Shown piece by piece: positions 51,242-59,498 of a stretch of 64,000 nt of DNA. A model generated the notes under the pieces. It was not told the origin of the DNA, ran no database searches, and saw only the letters and a list, made by a program, of their open reading frames with translations. Each line of letters starts with the position of its first letter. Position 1 is the stretch's first letter. A program made the position numbers and the translations under genes. The stretch spans positions 248,001-312,000 of the forward strand of contig NZ_JASNWF010000014.1 in the NCBI RefSeq assembly GCF_030283205.1, read 5' to 3'. Source of the stretch: Actinomadura opuntiae (GTDB lineage: Bacteria > Actinomycetota > Actinomycetes > Streptosporangiales > Streptosporangiaceae).

Positions 51242-52030
51242 ATGAGCAGCGAATGGACGACGGCCGGCATGGACGTCTCGCGTCCGAGCCCGGCGCGCAT
51301 CTATGACTGGTTACTCGGCGGCAAGGACAATTTCGCGTCCGACCGGGAGGCGGGGACCAGGCTGCTGGAGGCGCAGCCGCTCGCGGGGATGATGGCCCGC
51401 GCGAACCGGGGCTTCCTGGAGCGCGGCGTCCGGGCGCTCGCCGGCGCGGGCGTCCGCCGGTTCCTGGACCTCGGCACGGGCTTGCCGACCTCCCCGAACG
51501 TCCATGAGATCGCCCTGGCGGCCGACCCGGACGCCCAGGTGGTCTACGTCGACAACGACCCGGTCGTGGCCGCCCACAACGATGCTCTGCGCGCCAAGCC
51601 GGCCGGGGTCGCCGCGATCCGGGCCGACATGCGGGACGCCGACGCGGTGCTGGCCCGTCCCGAGGTCGCCGCGCTGTTCGGCCCCGGCGAGCCGGTCGCC
51701 GTGCTCATGCTGGCGGTCCTGCACTTCATCCCGGACGAGGACGACCCCCACGCGGTGGTGGCCGCCTACCGCGACCGGCTGCCCTCCGGCGGCCACCTGG
51801 CCGTCTCGACGCCGAGCACCGACGGCTACACCGACGCCGAGCTCGCCGAGATCACCAGCCCGTACGGCAACGCCACCGCCGGCGTCACCATCCGGACCCG
51901 GGAGGCCATCGAGGCGTTCTTCGGCGGGTGGCCGCTGCTGCCGCCGGGCCTCGTCGAGGCGTCCCGGTGGCGCACCGGCGGCCCCGAACTGCGCGGCAAG
52001 ATGCTGGCCGGCATCGCCCGCAAACCCTGA
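51242..52030 (+). CDS. SAM-dependent methyltransferase, PF04672 (DUF574) type
   Basis: A 262-residue protein of the actinomycete S-adenosylmethionine methyltransferase group. It has the N-terminal SRPSPARIYDWLLGGKDNFASD, motif I FLDLGTGLPTSPNVHEIA, VVYVDNDPVVAAHNDALR and VLMLAVLHFIPDEDDPHAVV. Target unknown; these proteins are abundant in filamentous actinomycetes. ATG at 51242 follows GAGGAGGCCAGG; an upstream in-frame ATG at 51203 lacks a site. It stands alone between the Mce operon and the PucR gene. Confidence 0.88.
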   Translation: MSSEWTTAGMDVSRPSPARIYDWLLGGKDNFASDREAGTRLLEAQPLAGMMARANRGFLERGVRALAGAGVRRFLDLGTGLPTSPNVHEIALAADPDAQVVYVDNDPVVAAHNDALRAKPAGVAAIRADMRDADAVLARPEVAALFGPGEPVAVLMLAVLHFIPDEDDPHAVVAAYRDRLPSGGHLAVSTPSTDGYTDAELAEITSPYGNATAGVTIRTREAIEAFFGGWPLLPPGLVEASRWRTGGPELRGKMLAGIARKP

Positions 52031-52257
52031 TCCGCGCCGCGCGCCGACGCGATGGTCCGCCGGAGGCGGAGACCCCCGCCGTTTCCGTCGGATTTCCGAA
52101 ATGGCGAAAGGCAAATGCCGGGCGGCCCGCGGTTTTGTCAGTCGACTCCAGGAAAGGACGCTGAACGGTTTATTTCAGCGACAATCGGAATCGGGTCCCC
52201 ATCCGGGATCCTGGGGAGCGCCGGAGACCGGCGGACCTGGGACAGGGGGAGCGACGC

Positions 52258-53466
52258 GTGGTGCGAACAGGGTTGGACGTACGGGCCTTCGAGGCCGTCC
52301 CGGCATGGGTGGCGCGGCGGCTGCGGCCGCACGTGGACCGGGCGGCCGACGAGGTGCTGAACGAGCTGCGGCGCGGCGATCCGCCGATCGGCGAGGAGGA
52401 GGCCCGCCGGGCGCGCGCCGGGATCGCCGCCGCGATCCGGCACTTCTGCGACCTCGTCGAGGACCCCGGCGCCGGCTGGGAGCGGGTGGCGGCGTTCTAC
52501 CTGCGGGTCGGGCGGCACCAGGCGCGCGACGGCCGCGACCCGGTGGAGACCCAGCAGGCGCTGCGGCGCTCCGCGCTGGCCGCGTGGCGGACGCTCGCGG
52601 CCGTGCCCGGCGGGCTCGACCTCGACCTCGGCGCGCTCGGCCTCGTCGTGGACGCCCAGTTCTGCTACATGGACGCGGTGTCGGAGGTGATCGCCGCCGG
52701 GTACGCCGCGGAGGTCGCCGCGCGGGCGGACCGGGCCGACGACCTCGCCGCGCAGCGCCGCCGGGCCCGGCTGCTGCACCTGCTGCTCGCCGACCCGCCC
52801 GCTGACGCCGCGCGGGTCGCGGCGCTGGCGGCGGAGGCCCGCTGGCCGCTGCCGCGGACGGTGGCCGTCGCGGTGGCGCGGCGGCGCCGCGAGAACGCCG
52901 GCCGGGCGCCCGCCGCGGCCGCCGCCGGCCTGCTGTGCGACTTCGGGGCGCCCGAGCCGTGCCTGCTCGTCCCGGACCCGGACGGGCCCGCCCGGCCCGC
53001 GCTGCCGGACGCGCTGCTGCACGACTGGGCGGTCGCGATCGGCCCGGCGGTGCCGCTCGCGCGGGCGGCCGACTCGCTGCGCTGGGCGCGCGAGACGCTG
53101 TCGCTGGCGGTGCGCGGGGTGATCCCGGACGGCGGGCTGATCCGCAGCGCCGAGCACGTCCCGGCGCTGGTGATCTCCCGGGCCGGGGAGCTGATCGACG
53201 ACGCCGCGGCGACCCGGCTGGCGCCGCTCAGCGCCGTCCCGCCGGCCCGCCGGGAGCGGCTCGCCGAGACGCTGCTGGCGCTGCTGGAGCACAACTTCAA
53301 CGCCGCCGACGCGAGCCGCCGGCTGCGCGTGCACCCGCAGACCGTCCGGTACCGGCTGCGCCACCTCCAGGACCTCTTCGGGGACGACCTGCGCGACCCG
53401 CGGCGCTGCCTGGAGATGGAGCTGATCCTGCACGCCCGCCTCGCCGGCCGCACCGCACCGCGCTGA
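52258..53466 (+). CDS. PucR/CdaR-type transcriptional regulator, second copy
   Basis: A 402-residue regulator built like the one at 9345-10613: helical N-terminal domain, CdaR-like middle (AADSLRWARETLSLAVRG) and C-terminal helix-turn-helix NAADASRRLRVHPQTVRYRLRHLQDLFG with HPQTVRYR at 359-366. It lies 231 bases before the GMC oxidoreductase gene on the same strand, so it may regulate that gene or the Mce operon; this is positional inference. GTG 52258 or the next codon GTG 52261 starts it, after GGGGGAGCG. Confidence 0.85.
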   Translation: MVRTGLDVRAFEAVPAWVARRLRPHVDRAADEVLNELRRGDPPIGEEEARRARAGIAAAIRHFCDLVEDPGAGWERVAAFYLRVGRHQARDGRDPVETQQALRRSALAAWRTLAAVPGGLDLDLGALGLVVDAQFCYMDAVSEVIAAGYAAEVAARADRADDLAAQRRRARLLHLLLADPPADAARVAALAAEARWPLPRTVAVAVARRRRENAGRAPAAAAAGLLCDFGAPEPCLLVPDPDGPARPALPDALLHDWAVAIGPAVPLARAADSLRWARETLSLAVRGVIPDGGLIRSAEHVPALVISRAGELIDDAAATRLAPLSAVPPARRERLAETLLALLEHNFNAADASRRLRVHPQTVRYRLRHLQDLFGDDLRDPRRCLEMELILHARLAGRTAPR

Positions 53467-53510
53467 ACCCCGCCGCGCCGCGCTGAGCCGCACCGCGCCG
53501 CGCTGGGAGC
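53451..53510 (+). repeat. Short CCGCRCCGCGCTG direct repeats
   Basis: Three or four degenerate copies of a CCGCGCCGCGCTG-type word overlap the PucR stop and follow it. They may reflect slippage at the gene end; no function is evident. Confidence 0.5.
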
Positions 53511-53578
53511 CGTGCCGCGCCCTGCTCGGCGGCGTCGAACCCCCCGATGCGACGCCGGATCCGGCCCGGTGCGCGTTT

Positions 53579-53596
53579 TTGTCAATCCGGTGACAA
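53579..53596. promoter_or_regulatory. Dyad TTGTCA-N6-TGACAA upstream of GMC oxidoreductase
   Basis: TTGTCA-atccgg-TGACAA lies 102 bases before the GMC start, the same half-sites and spacer as at 3438-3455. Confidence 0.5.
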
Positions 53597-53697
53597 CCGG
53601 GCCGCCGAATCGTTGCACCGCGTGCATGGTGCGCGACGGAGCGCGGCGCCATAGTCGGGGACCCCATGCTCGGCCGTCCCAGTGAGGTGATGCTCCG

Positions 53698-55404
53698 ATG
53701 TCCGGTGCCGCGTACGACTTCGACGTGATCGTCGTCGGGTCCGGATTCGGCGGCAGCGTGTCGGCGCTGCGGCTGGCGGAGAAGGGCTACCGCGTCGCCG
53801 TCCTGGAGGCGGGCCGCCGCTTCGACGAGCGGACGCTGCCGAAGACGTCCTGGCGGCTGCGCAAGTACGTGTGGGCGCCGCGGCTGGGGATGCGCGGCAT
53901 CCAGCGCATCCACCTCGTCGGCGGCAAGGCCGGGGTGCTGGTGCTCGCGGGCGCGGGCGTCGGCGGCGGGTCGCTGGTGTACGCCAACACCCTGTACGTG
54001 CCGCCGGAGCCGTTCTTCAAGGACCGGCAGTGGGGCCACATCACCGACTGGCAGGACGAGCTGAAGCCGTACTACGCGCAGGCGCAGAAGATGCTGGGCG
54101 TCACCGTCAACCCGCTCGTCACCCCGGCCGACGAGGCGATGAAGCGCGTCGCCGACCGGATGGGGGTGGGCGACACCTACCATCCGACGCCCGTCGGCGT
54201 GTACTTCGGCGACAGGCCGGGCGAGGACCACGACGACCCCTTCTTCGGCGGCGCCGGCCCCCGCCGGACGACGTGCACCGCCTGCGGCTCCTGCATGATC
54301 GGCTGCCGCGTCGGCGCGAAGAACATGCTGACGAAGAACTACCTGTACCTGGCCGAGCAGGCCGGCGTGCAGGTGCTGCCCGACACGACCGTCACGGCGG
54401 TGGCGCCCCGGGACGGCGGCGGCTACACGGTCGAGACGGAGCACACCGCGCCGCTGCGCAGGCGGCGCCGCACGCTGACCGCCGAGCACGTCGTCTTCGC
54501 CGCCGGGACCTACGGCACGCAGCGGCTCCTGCACCGGATGCGCGCCACCGGCCGCCTGCCGCACCTGTCGCCCCGCCTCGGCGAGCTGACCCGCACCAAC
54601 TCCGAGGCGCTCCTCGGCGTCGAGCGCATGACGGTGTGGCATCGCAAGAAGGACGTCGACCACAGCACCGGCCTCGCCATCACCTCCTCCTTCCACCCCG
54701 ACGACAAGACCCACATCGAGCCGACCCGCTACGGCGCCGGCAACAACCTGATGGGCTTCATCCGGACGCTGCTGGTCGACGGCGGCGGCCCGCCGCGCTG
54801 GCTGAAGTTCCTCGGCCAGGCCGCCCGGCACCCGACGATCATCCTGCGCGGCCTGTCGCTGAAGGACTGGGCGAAGCGGACCGTCATCGCGCTGGTCATG
54901 CAGACCGCCGACAACTCCATCACGATCACCGAGAGGCGCGGGCGGCTCGGCCGCCGCCGCCTGTCCGCCGGGCTCGGCGAGGGCGAGCCGAACCCGACCT
55001 GGATCCCGATCGCGCACCGGGCCGTCCGGATGCTCGCCGAGGAGCTGGACGCCACCGCCGGCGGGACGTGGTTCGACCTGTTCAACATCCCGACCACCGC
55101 GCACTTCATCGGCGGCTGCGTCATCGGCGAGACGCCCGAGACCGGCGTCATCGACCCCTACCACCGCGTCCACGGCCACCCCGGCCTGCACGTCGTGGAC
55201 GGCTCGGCGGTCACCGCGAACCTCGGCGTCAACCCGTCGCTGACCATCACGGCGCAGGCCGAGCGGGCGATGGCGTTCTGGCCGAACCGCGGCGAGAAGG
55301 ACCCGCGCCCCGAGCCCGGCGCCCCCTACCGGCGCGTGGAGCGCGTCGCCCCGCGCTCCCCGGCCGTCCCCGAGGGCGCGCCCGCGGCCCTGCCCCTGGT
55401 CTGA
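53698..55404 (+). CDS. GMC-family oxidoreductase, cholesterol-oxidase-like (ChoD type)
   Basis: A 568-residue FAD enzyme. It has VIVVGSGFGGSVSALRLAE at the N-terminus, GAGVGGGSLVYANTLY, and the C-terminal FAD segment LHVVDGSAVTANLGVNPSLTITAQAERA. The build matches ChoD-type GMC oxidoreductases that act on sterols or other alcohols. A four-cysteine cluster at 193, 196, 199 and 203 (CTACGSCMIGC) has the spacing of a 4Fe-4S ferredoxin site. There is no signal peptide. It lies beside a Mce importer, consistent with lipid or steroid metabolism, which is inference. Confidence 0.88.
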   Translation: MSGAAYDFDVIVVGSGFGGSVSALRLAEKGYRVAVLEAGRRFDERTLPKTSWRLRKYVWAPRLGMRGIQRIHLVGGKAGVLVLAGAGVGGGSLVYANTLYVPPEPFFKDRQWGHITDWQDELKPYYAQAQKMLGVTVNPLVTPADEAMKRVADRMGVGDTYHPTPVGVYFGDRPGEDHDDPFFGGAGPRRTTCTACGSCMIGCRVGAKNMLTKNYLYLAEQAGVQVLPDTTVTAVAPRDGGGYTVETEHTAPLRRRRRTLTAEHVVFAAGTYGTQRLLHRMRATGRLPHLSPRLGELTRTNSEALLGVERMTVWHRKKDVDHSTGLAITSSFHPDDKTHIEPTRYGAGNNLMGFIRTLLVDGGGPPRWLKFLGQAARHPTIILRGLSLKDWAKRTVIALVMQTADNSITITERRGRLGRRRLSAGLGEGEPNPTWIPIAHRAVRMLAEELDATAGGTWFDLFNIPTTAHFIGGCVIGETPETGVIDPYHRVHGHPGLHVVDGSAVTANLGVNPSLTITAQAERAMAFWPNRGEKDPRPEPGAPYRRVERVAPRSPAVPEGAPAALPLV

Positions 55405-55414
55405 GCCGGCGCGC

Positions 55415-56026
55415 TCAGCGGGGATCGGCGTCGGGGCACCGCGGGCTCATCAGCCGGTCCATCAGGACGTGCATGTGCTCGCGGAACGACGCGATGATCT
55501 CCGGGTCGTAGGCGCTGCGCATGCCCTGCGACTGCTCGAAGACCCCCGAGCCGAGGAAGCCGTGCACGCACCAGACCATCGTGCCGAGCAGGTAGAACGG
55601 GTTGACGTCCGGCGGGATCACGTCGCGGATCTTGCGGACGGCCAGGTGGAACAGCGGCCGCGCGTAGCGGTCCTCCAGCTCGGAGATGTCGGCGGCGTCG
55701 GCGACCCACCGGTGCGCCCACAGCGCGCGGTTCTGCGGATGCGCCAGGTGGAAGTCCAGGTAGCCGTCGACGATCTGGTGGATGGCGCGGCGTCCCGGCT
55801 CGGCCTGCTCCACGACCGTGTCCAGCATGTCCCGCTCGGCCTCGAACGCCTGCCGCATGACCTCCAGGTAGATGGCTCGCTTGTCGCCCGCCACCTCGGT
55901 GACCACCGTGGGGCCGGCGCCCAGGGCGTCCGCGATCAGCTGCACGGGGGTCCCGTCGTAGCCCAGCTCGCCGAACAGGCGGGTGGCGACGTCGATGACC
56001 TGCTGCCGCGTGATGTCACTGCCCAT
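55415..56026 (-). CDS. TetR-like regulator with atypical recognition helix
   Basis: A 203-residue protein with TetR-type start (ITRQQVIDVATRLFGELGYDGTPVQLIADALG) followed by GAGPTVVTEVAGDKRAIYLEV, where the usual Y-x-H-F-x-x-K pattern is partly lost. The ligand domain contains HPQNRALWAHRWVADAADISELE, seen in actinomycete TetR proteins near lipid genes. It is convergent with the GMC gene after 10 bases. The target may be the GMC or Mce genes or itself. Confidence 0.8.
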   Translation of the reverse strand: MGSDITRQQVIDVATRLFGELGYDGTPVQLIADALGAGPTVVTEVAGDKRAIYLEVMRQAFEAERDMLDTVVEQAEPGRRAIHQIVDGYLDFHLAHPQNRALWAHRWVADAADISELEDRYARPLFHLAVRKIRDVIPPDVNPFYLLGTMVWCVHGFLGSGVFEQSQGMRSAYDPEIIASFREHMHVLMDRLMSPRCPDADPR

Positions 56027-56104
56027 AGTGACGACGCTATGCAGCCCCGGTCCGGGCGGAACCTAAGCCCCGGCATGGCCGCGGCCAACACCCGGTAAAC
56101 GCGG

Positions 56105-56138
56105 CGGCCGCGCTGGCCCCGGAGGGTCGGCGCGGCCG
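56105..56138 (-). terminator. Hairpin after L,D-transpeptidase gene
   Basis: CGGCCGCGC and its complement GCGCGGCCG flank a 16-base loop, 25 bases past the transpeptidase stop on the minus strand. Confidence 0.55.
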
Positions 56139-56162
56139 TGGACGAGGAAGGCGCGGAGGGGG

Positions 56163-57425
56163 TCAGGAGGCGTTCAGGGCGGCGGTGGTGACGGGCTTGC
56201 CGAGGGCGCTGCCCGACGCCCACTTGGCGAACGGCATCTGCCAGTAGCCCCAGCCGTTCCACCACTCCAGCTTCCGCTTGGTGCCGGTGATGGTGACGAT
56301 GTCGCCGCGGTAGGACCAGCCGTAGAACCACCGGGCGTCGTCGCCGGGGGAGCGGACGCAGCCGTGGCTGCAGTTGCGGTCGCCCAGGCAGGTCGGGTCG
56401 TCCATGTTCTGGTGGATGTACTCGCCGCTGTTGGAGATGCGGGTGGCCCACGGGACCTGCTCGTCGTACCAGCCCGGGTCGCCCTTCTTCTTGCCCGGCG
56501 GGCGCATCCGCTCCAGGCGGCTGTGGTCCATGGTCAGGTGGACGCCGCTGGTGGTGAGCAGGTGGTCGATGCCGTCGGACTGGACGTCGCCGCCGGCACC
56601 GAGGCTGACGCCCCAGGACCGGACGGTGCGGCCGTTCTTCTTGACCACGAGCCGGTCGGTCCGGGCGTTCACCTGGATGGTGTGCGAGTCGCCGATCCTG
56701 AACGAGCGGGCGGTGTCCTTGTTGCCGAACACGTTGTCGCCGATCCTCAGCCCGGCGTAGTGGACGGTGACGGAGACCCGCTGGTGCGGCGTCCACGGGT
56801 GCTTCGGCCGGAACACCAGGGACGGCAGGCCGTTGAACGACTCGCCCGGCGCCAGCCACCGCCAGGCGCCCTCGGTCGGCTTGGTCGAGGAGATCTCGAT
56901 GCTCTTCTCGATCGCGGCGCGGGCCTTGGCCGGGACCGTCTTGTTGAACTGGATGAAGATCGGCATGCCGGTGCCGACCGTCTCGTTCGCGCTCGGCACC
57001 ACGTTGTTGATCACGGTGGCGGCGGTCGCCCGGCTCGTCCTGAAGGCGCTGGTGGCCGTGGTGGCCTTGCCCTTGGCGGAGGTGGCGGTGGCCGACACCT
57101 GGTAGCTGCCGCCCGGCTGCAGCGTCCAGGTGGAGTGCCACTGCCGCTTGTCCGCCGACAGCTCGCCGGGGACCTGCACCGTCCTGCCGGACGCGGCGCT
57201 CTTCAGCTGCACGGAGATCTGGCCGAGCGTGCCGCCGGCGGCCGCCACCGTCACGCCCTCGTCCGGCCGGGCCTTGCCGGCGCCGTTCGCGGGGGTGATC
57301 GTCACCTTGGGGGCGCTCTCCTCACCGCCGCCCGCCGCGGCCGTCCCGGCCTCGCCGCCGCTGCCACCGCACGCCGTCGCCAGCCCCAGGACCAGAGCGA
57401 CCACCGCAACCGACTTCCCTCGCAC
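56163..57425 (-). CDS. L,D-transpeptidase lipoprotein (LdtMt2-like)
   Basis: A 420-residue envelope enzyme. It has a signal peptide with lipobox LATACG, Ig-like domains at about 40-135 and 140-245 (VTITPANGAGKARPDEGVTV, INNVVPSANETVGTGMPIFI) and a YkuD catalytic domain at about 250-380 with SHGCVRSPGDDARWFY. Catalytic Cys356, His354 and Arg358 are intact. A C-terminal Trp-rich extension (WWNGWGYWQMPF) resembles the CTSD of LdtMt2. It makes 3-3 cross-links in peptidoglycan. It is divergent from the exopolysaccharide cluster. Confidence 0.93.
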   Translation of the reverse strand: MRGKSVAVVALVLGLATACGGSGGEAGTAAAGGGEESAPKVTITPANGAGKARPDEGVTVAAAGGTLGQISVQLKSAASGRTVQVPGELSADKRQWHSTWTLQPGGSYQVSATATSAKGKATTATSAFRTSRATAATVINNVVPSANETVGTGMPIFIQFNKTVPAKARAAIEKSIEISSTKPTEGAWRWLAPGESFNGLPSLVFRPKHPWTPHQRVSVTVHYAGLRIGDNVFGNKDTARSFRIGDSHTIQVNARTDRLVVKKNGRTVRSWGVSLGAGGDVQSDGIDHLLTTSGVHLTMDHSRLERMRPPGKKKGDPGWYDEQVPWATRISNSGEYIHQNMDDPTCLGDRNCSHGCVRSPGDDARWFYGWSYRGDIVTITGTKRKLEWWNGWGYWQMPFAKWASGSALGKPVTTAALNAS

Positions 57426-57544
57426 CGTTCTCCCTCATCCAGCCCACCCGAACCGGGCGGAGCACGGACCCCGCGACGCGACCGCCGACGGACGCCCGTC
57501 GATCCCGGCCCGCACCAGGGGGGACGGCCGGTCATCGCACCCGA

Positions 57545-57554
57545 TCACATGTGA
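57545..57554. promoter_or_regulatory. Palindrome TCACATGTGA upstream of L,D-transpeptidase
   Basis: A perfect 10-base palindrome 120 bases before the transpeptidase start; candidate operator only. Confidence 0.3.
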
Positions 57555-57742
57555 CGTCCATCGTGCCCCGAAGGTTCGCGCCGTGGAGGTGGTTCTTCCT
57601 ATCTTTCGCCGCACGCGCCCCAGCCGTTCCCGCGGCGGCGCGGGCGGCACGGGCGGCGGAACGCATGTCATTGCTCGCAATCGGCGCGGTGCCGGGCGAA
57701 AAGGAAAGGCGTCGGCGGCGTCCCGGGATAGGAAAATGCAAG

Positions 57743-57764
57743 GGCCGCCGGGGGATCGGCGGCC
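57743..57764. terminator. Hairpin with T-rich flanks on both strands
   Basis: GGCCGCCG-ggggat-CGGCGGCC is followed by TTGGTGTTTCTT on the plus strand and by CTTGCATTTTCC on the minus strand. No annotated gene ends here, so it could terminate a small RNA or act as an attenuator. Confidence 0.45.
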
Positions 57765-58031
57765 TTGGTGTTTCTTGGCGAAAGCGATGGCCGGCGATGG
57801 GGTCGTCGCCGCAGGTCAGGTGGGTAGCACTCGGACAGTGTCGATCTTCTATTCAAGACTGAGGTGGCCTTCGTTAAAAGCGCCGATCATCGCCGCCGCG
57901 CGCTGCGATGCTGGTTCCCGGCCGCTTGCGGACCCCGTGTTCGGCGGCGGGGAATGCGCGCGGCGCCATGGCACGGCGGGCCCGCCGGCGTCACCTGCCG
58001 GTGAGCTCCTGTCAGCGAAGGGACGCGCGAG

Positions 58032-59498
58032 ATGAGAGCCCAGGGGCTGAGCGCCTCCATCGACCCGGGCGCCTCCATCGGCGCCGGGGCGCCCCTCGCC
58101 GATCCGCCGCCGCGGTCGCTGCCGCGCCGCCACCGGTCCCCGGCGCTGCTCGCCGTGCTGTACCCCGCCTGCCTCGCCGTCGCCGACGGCTGGGCGATGG
58201 CCGCCGCGGTGTCCGTCGCGCGCGGCGCCGGACCCGACGGGGCGCTGCCCGCCGCCGCGTCCGCCGCCGTCATCGTGCTGAACGCCGCGGGCGGGCTGTA
58301 CCGGGTCCGGCGCAGCCCGTCGCTGCTGGCGGACGTGCGTCCCGTGCTGGTGCGGGCCCTCGTGGTCGGCGCGCTGGCCGCCGCGCTGCTGCCCGTCCTG
58401 ACGCCCGGCACCGCGCCGTCGCGCGCCGGGACGGCCGCATGGCTGCTGATCGCGTCGGTCGCCGGCGCGCTGTCGCTGGCCGTGCGGGCGTTCGGGAACG
58501 CCGCCGCGCGCACCTACCGGTGCCGCCGGTCGCGCGCCCGCACCGCCGTCGTCGTCGGGACGGGCCCGATGAGCGACCACGTCGTCGACATCCTGCTCGC
58601 GCGCGGCGAGCTCGGGCTCGCCCCGGTCGGGCTGGTCGCGGCCGGCGGGCCGGACGCGGCGCCGGGCCCGACGCCCGTCCTCGGCGACGCCGCCGACCTG
58701 CCCGCGCTCGTCGAGGAGCACGGCGCCGACACCGTGGTGATCGTCGCCGAGGAGGTGCGCCCCGGCCGGCTGGACGCGGTGCTGCGGCTGGCGTTCGGGC
58801 TGCCGTGCGAGACGCTGCTCGTCCAGCCGCCGTCGGACGTGGTGCCGGTGGCGCCCGCCCGGCGCGAGTACCTGGCCGGGCTGCCGTGCGCGCGGGTGGA
58901 CTGGCGGCTGCGCGGCGCCGCGCCGCGGCTCGCCAAGCGGGCCCTCGATCTGGCCGTCGGCGCGCTCGCGCTGGCGCTGGCGGCGCCGGTGCTGGCCGCG
59001 TGCGCGCTCGCGGTCCGGCTGGAGGGCGGCCCCGGCGTGCTGTTCCGGCAGCGGCGGATCGGACGCGGCGGCGAGGAGTTCGTGCTGCTGAAGTTCCGCA
59101 CCCTCAAGCCCGCCGACGAGCAGGAGTCCGACACCCGCTGGACGGTCGAGGGCGACCACCGGATGGGCCCGGTCGGCCGGTTCCTGCGCCGGACGTCGCT
59201 GGACGAGCTGCCGCAGCTGTGGAACGTCGTCCGCGGCGACATGAGCCTGGTCGGGCCGCGCCCGGAGCGCCCGCACTTCGTGGAGCAGTTCTCCCGGTCG
59301 TGCCCCGGCTACATGCTGCGGCACCGCGTCCCCGTCGGGATGACCGGCTGGGCGCAGGTGCACGGGTTCCGCGGCGACACCTCGATCGAGCTGCGCGCCC
59401 GCCTCGACAACCACTACATCGACCACTGGTCGTTCGGGTCCGACCTGCGCATCCTGCTGCTGACGGTGCGGGCGATGCTGTGCCGGGACGCCGCATGA
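58032..59498 (+). CDS. Priming sugar-phosphate transferase (WbaP/CpsE-type polyprenyl glycosylphosphotransferase)
   Basis: A 488-residue membrane enzyme that transfers a sugar phosphate to undecaprenyl phosphate to start exopolysaccharide units. It has about four N-terminal helices, a central nucleotide-binding-like region (TAVVVGTGPMSDHVVDIL), another helix near 300, and the catalytic domain: KRALDLAVGALAL, GGPGVLFRQRRIGRGG, LLKFRTLKP, LRRTSLDELPQLWNV and GDMSLVGPRPERPHFV. ATG at 58032 follows GAAGGGACGCG. It opens a rightward operon; its stop overlaps the next start by 4 bases. Confidence 0.92.
   Translation: MRAQGLSASIDPGASIGAGAPLADPPPRSLPRRHRSPALLAVLYPACLAVADGWAMAAAVSVARGAGPDGALPAAASAAVIVLNAAGGLYRVRRSPSLLADVRPVLVRALVVGALAAALLPVLTPGTAPSRAGTAAWLLIASVAGALSLAVRAFGNAAARTYRCRRSRARTAVVVGTGPMSDHVVDILLARGELGLAPVGLVAAGGPDAAPGPTPVLGDAADLPALVEEHGADTVVIVAEEVRPGRLDAVLRLAFGLPCETLLVQPPSDVVPVAPARREYLAGLPCARVDWRLRGAAPRLAKRALDLAVGALALALAAPVLAACALAVRLEGGPGVLFRQRRIGRGGEEFVLLKFRTLKPADEQESDTRWTVEGDHRMGPVGRFLRRTSLDELPQLWNVVRGDMSLVGPRPERPHFVEQFSRSCPGYMLRHRVPVGMTGWAQVHGFRGDTSIELRARLDNHYIDHWSFGSDLRILLLTVRAMLCRDAA

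Larger units (their letters stand above)
57426..58031. other. 606-base intergenic region between transpeptidase and exopolysaccharide genes
   Basis: It contains the palindrome TCACATGTGA (57545-57554), a strong hairpin (57743-57764) and AT-richer patches (57660-57740 and 57840-57880) likely to be promoters. Open frames here lack family features. I looked for a cyclic-di-AMP (ydaO) riboswitch before the transpeptidase and did not find its conserved elements. Confidence 0.5.

Noticed and set aside
52138..55191. 1017-codon open frame on the minus strand
   Set aside because: It runs opposite the PucR and GMC genes and is full of Arg, Gly and Pro without family features; it is a high-GC shadow.
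57426..57700. Cyclic-di-AMP riboswitch before the L,D-transpeptidase gene
   Set aside because: Such switches precede some actinomycete wall genes, but I could not find the conserved ydaO elements on the minus strand.
57551..57862. 103-codon frame in the transpeptidase/exopolysaccharide gap
   Set aside because: Arg/Ala-rich, crosses the strong hairpin and has no family features.
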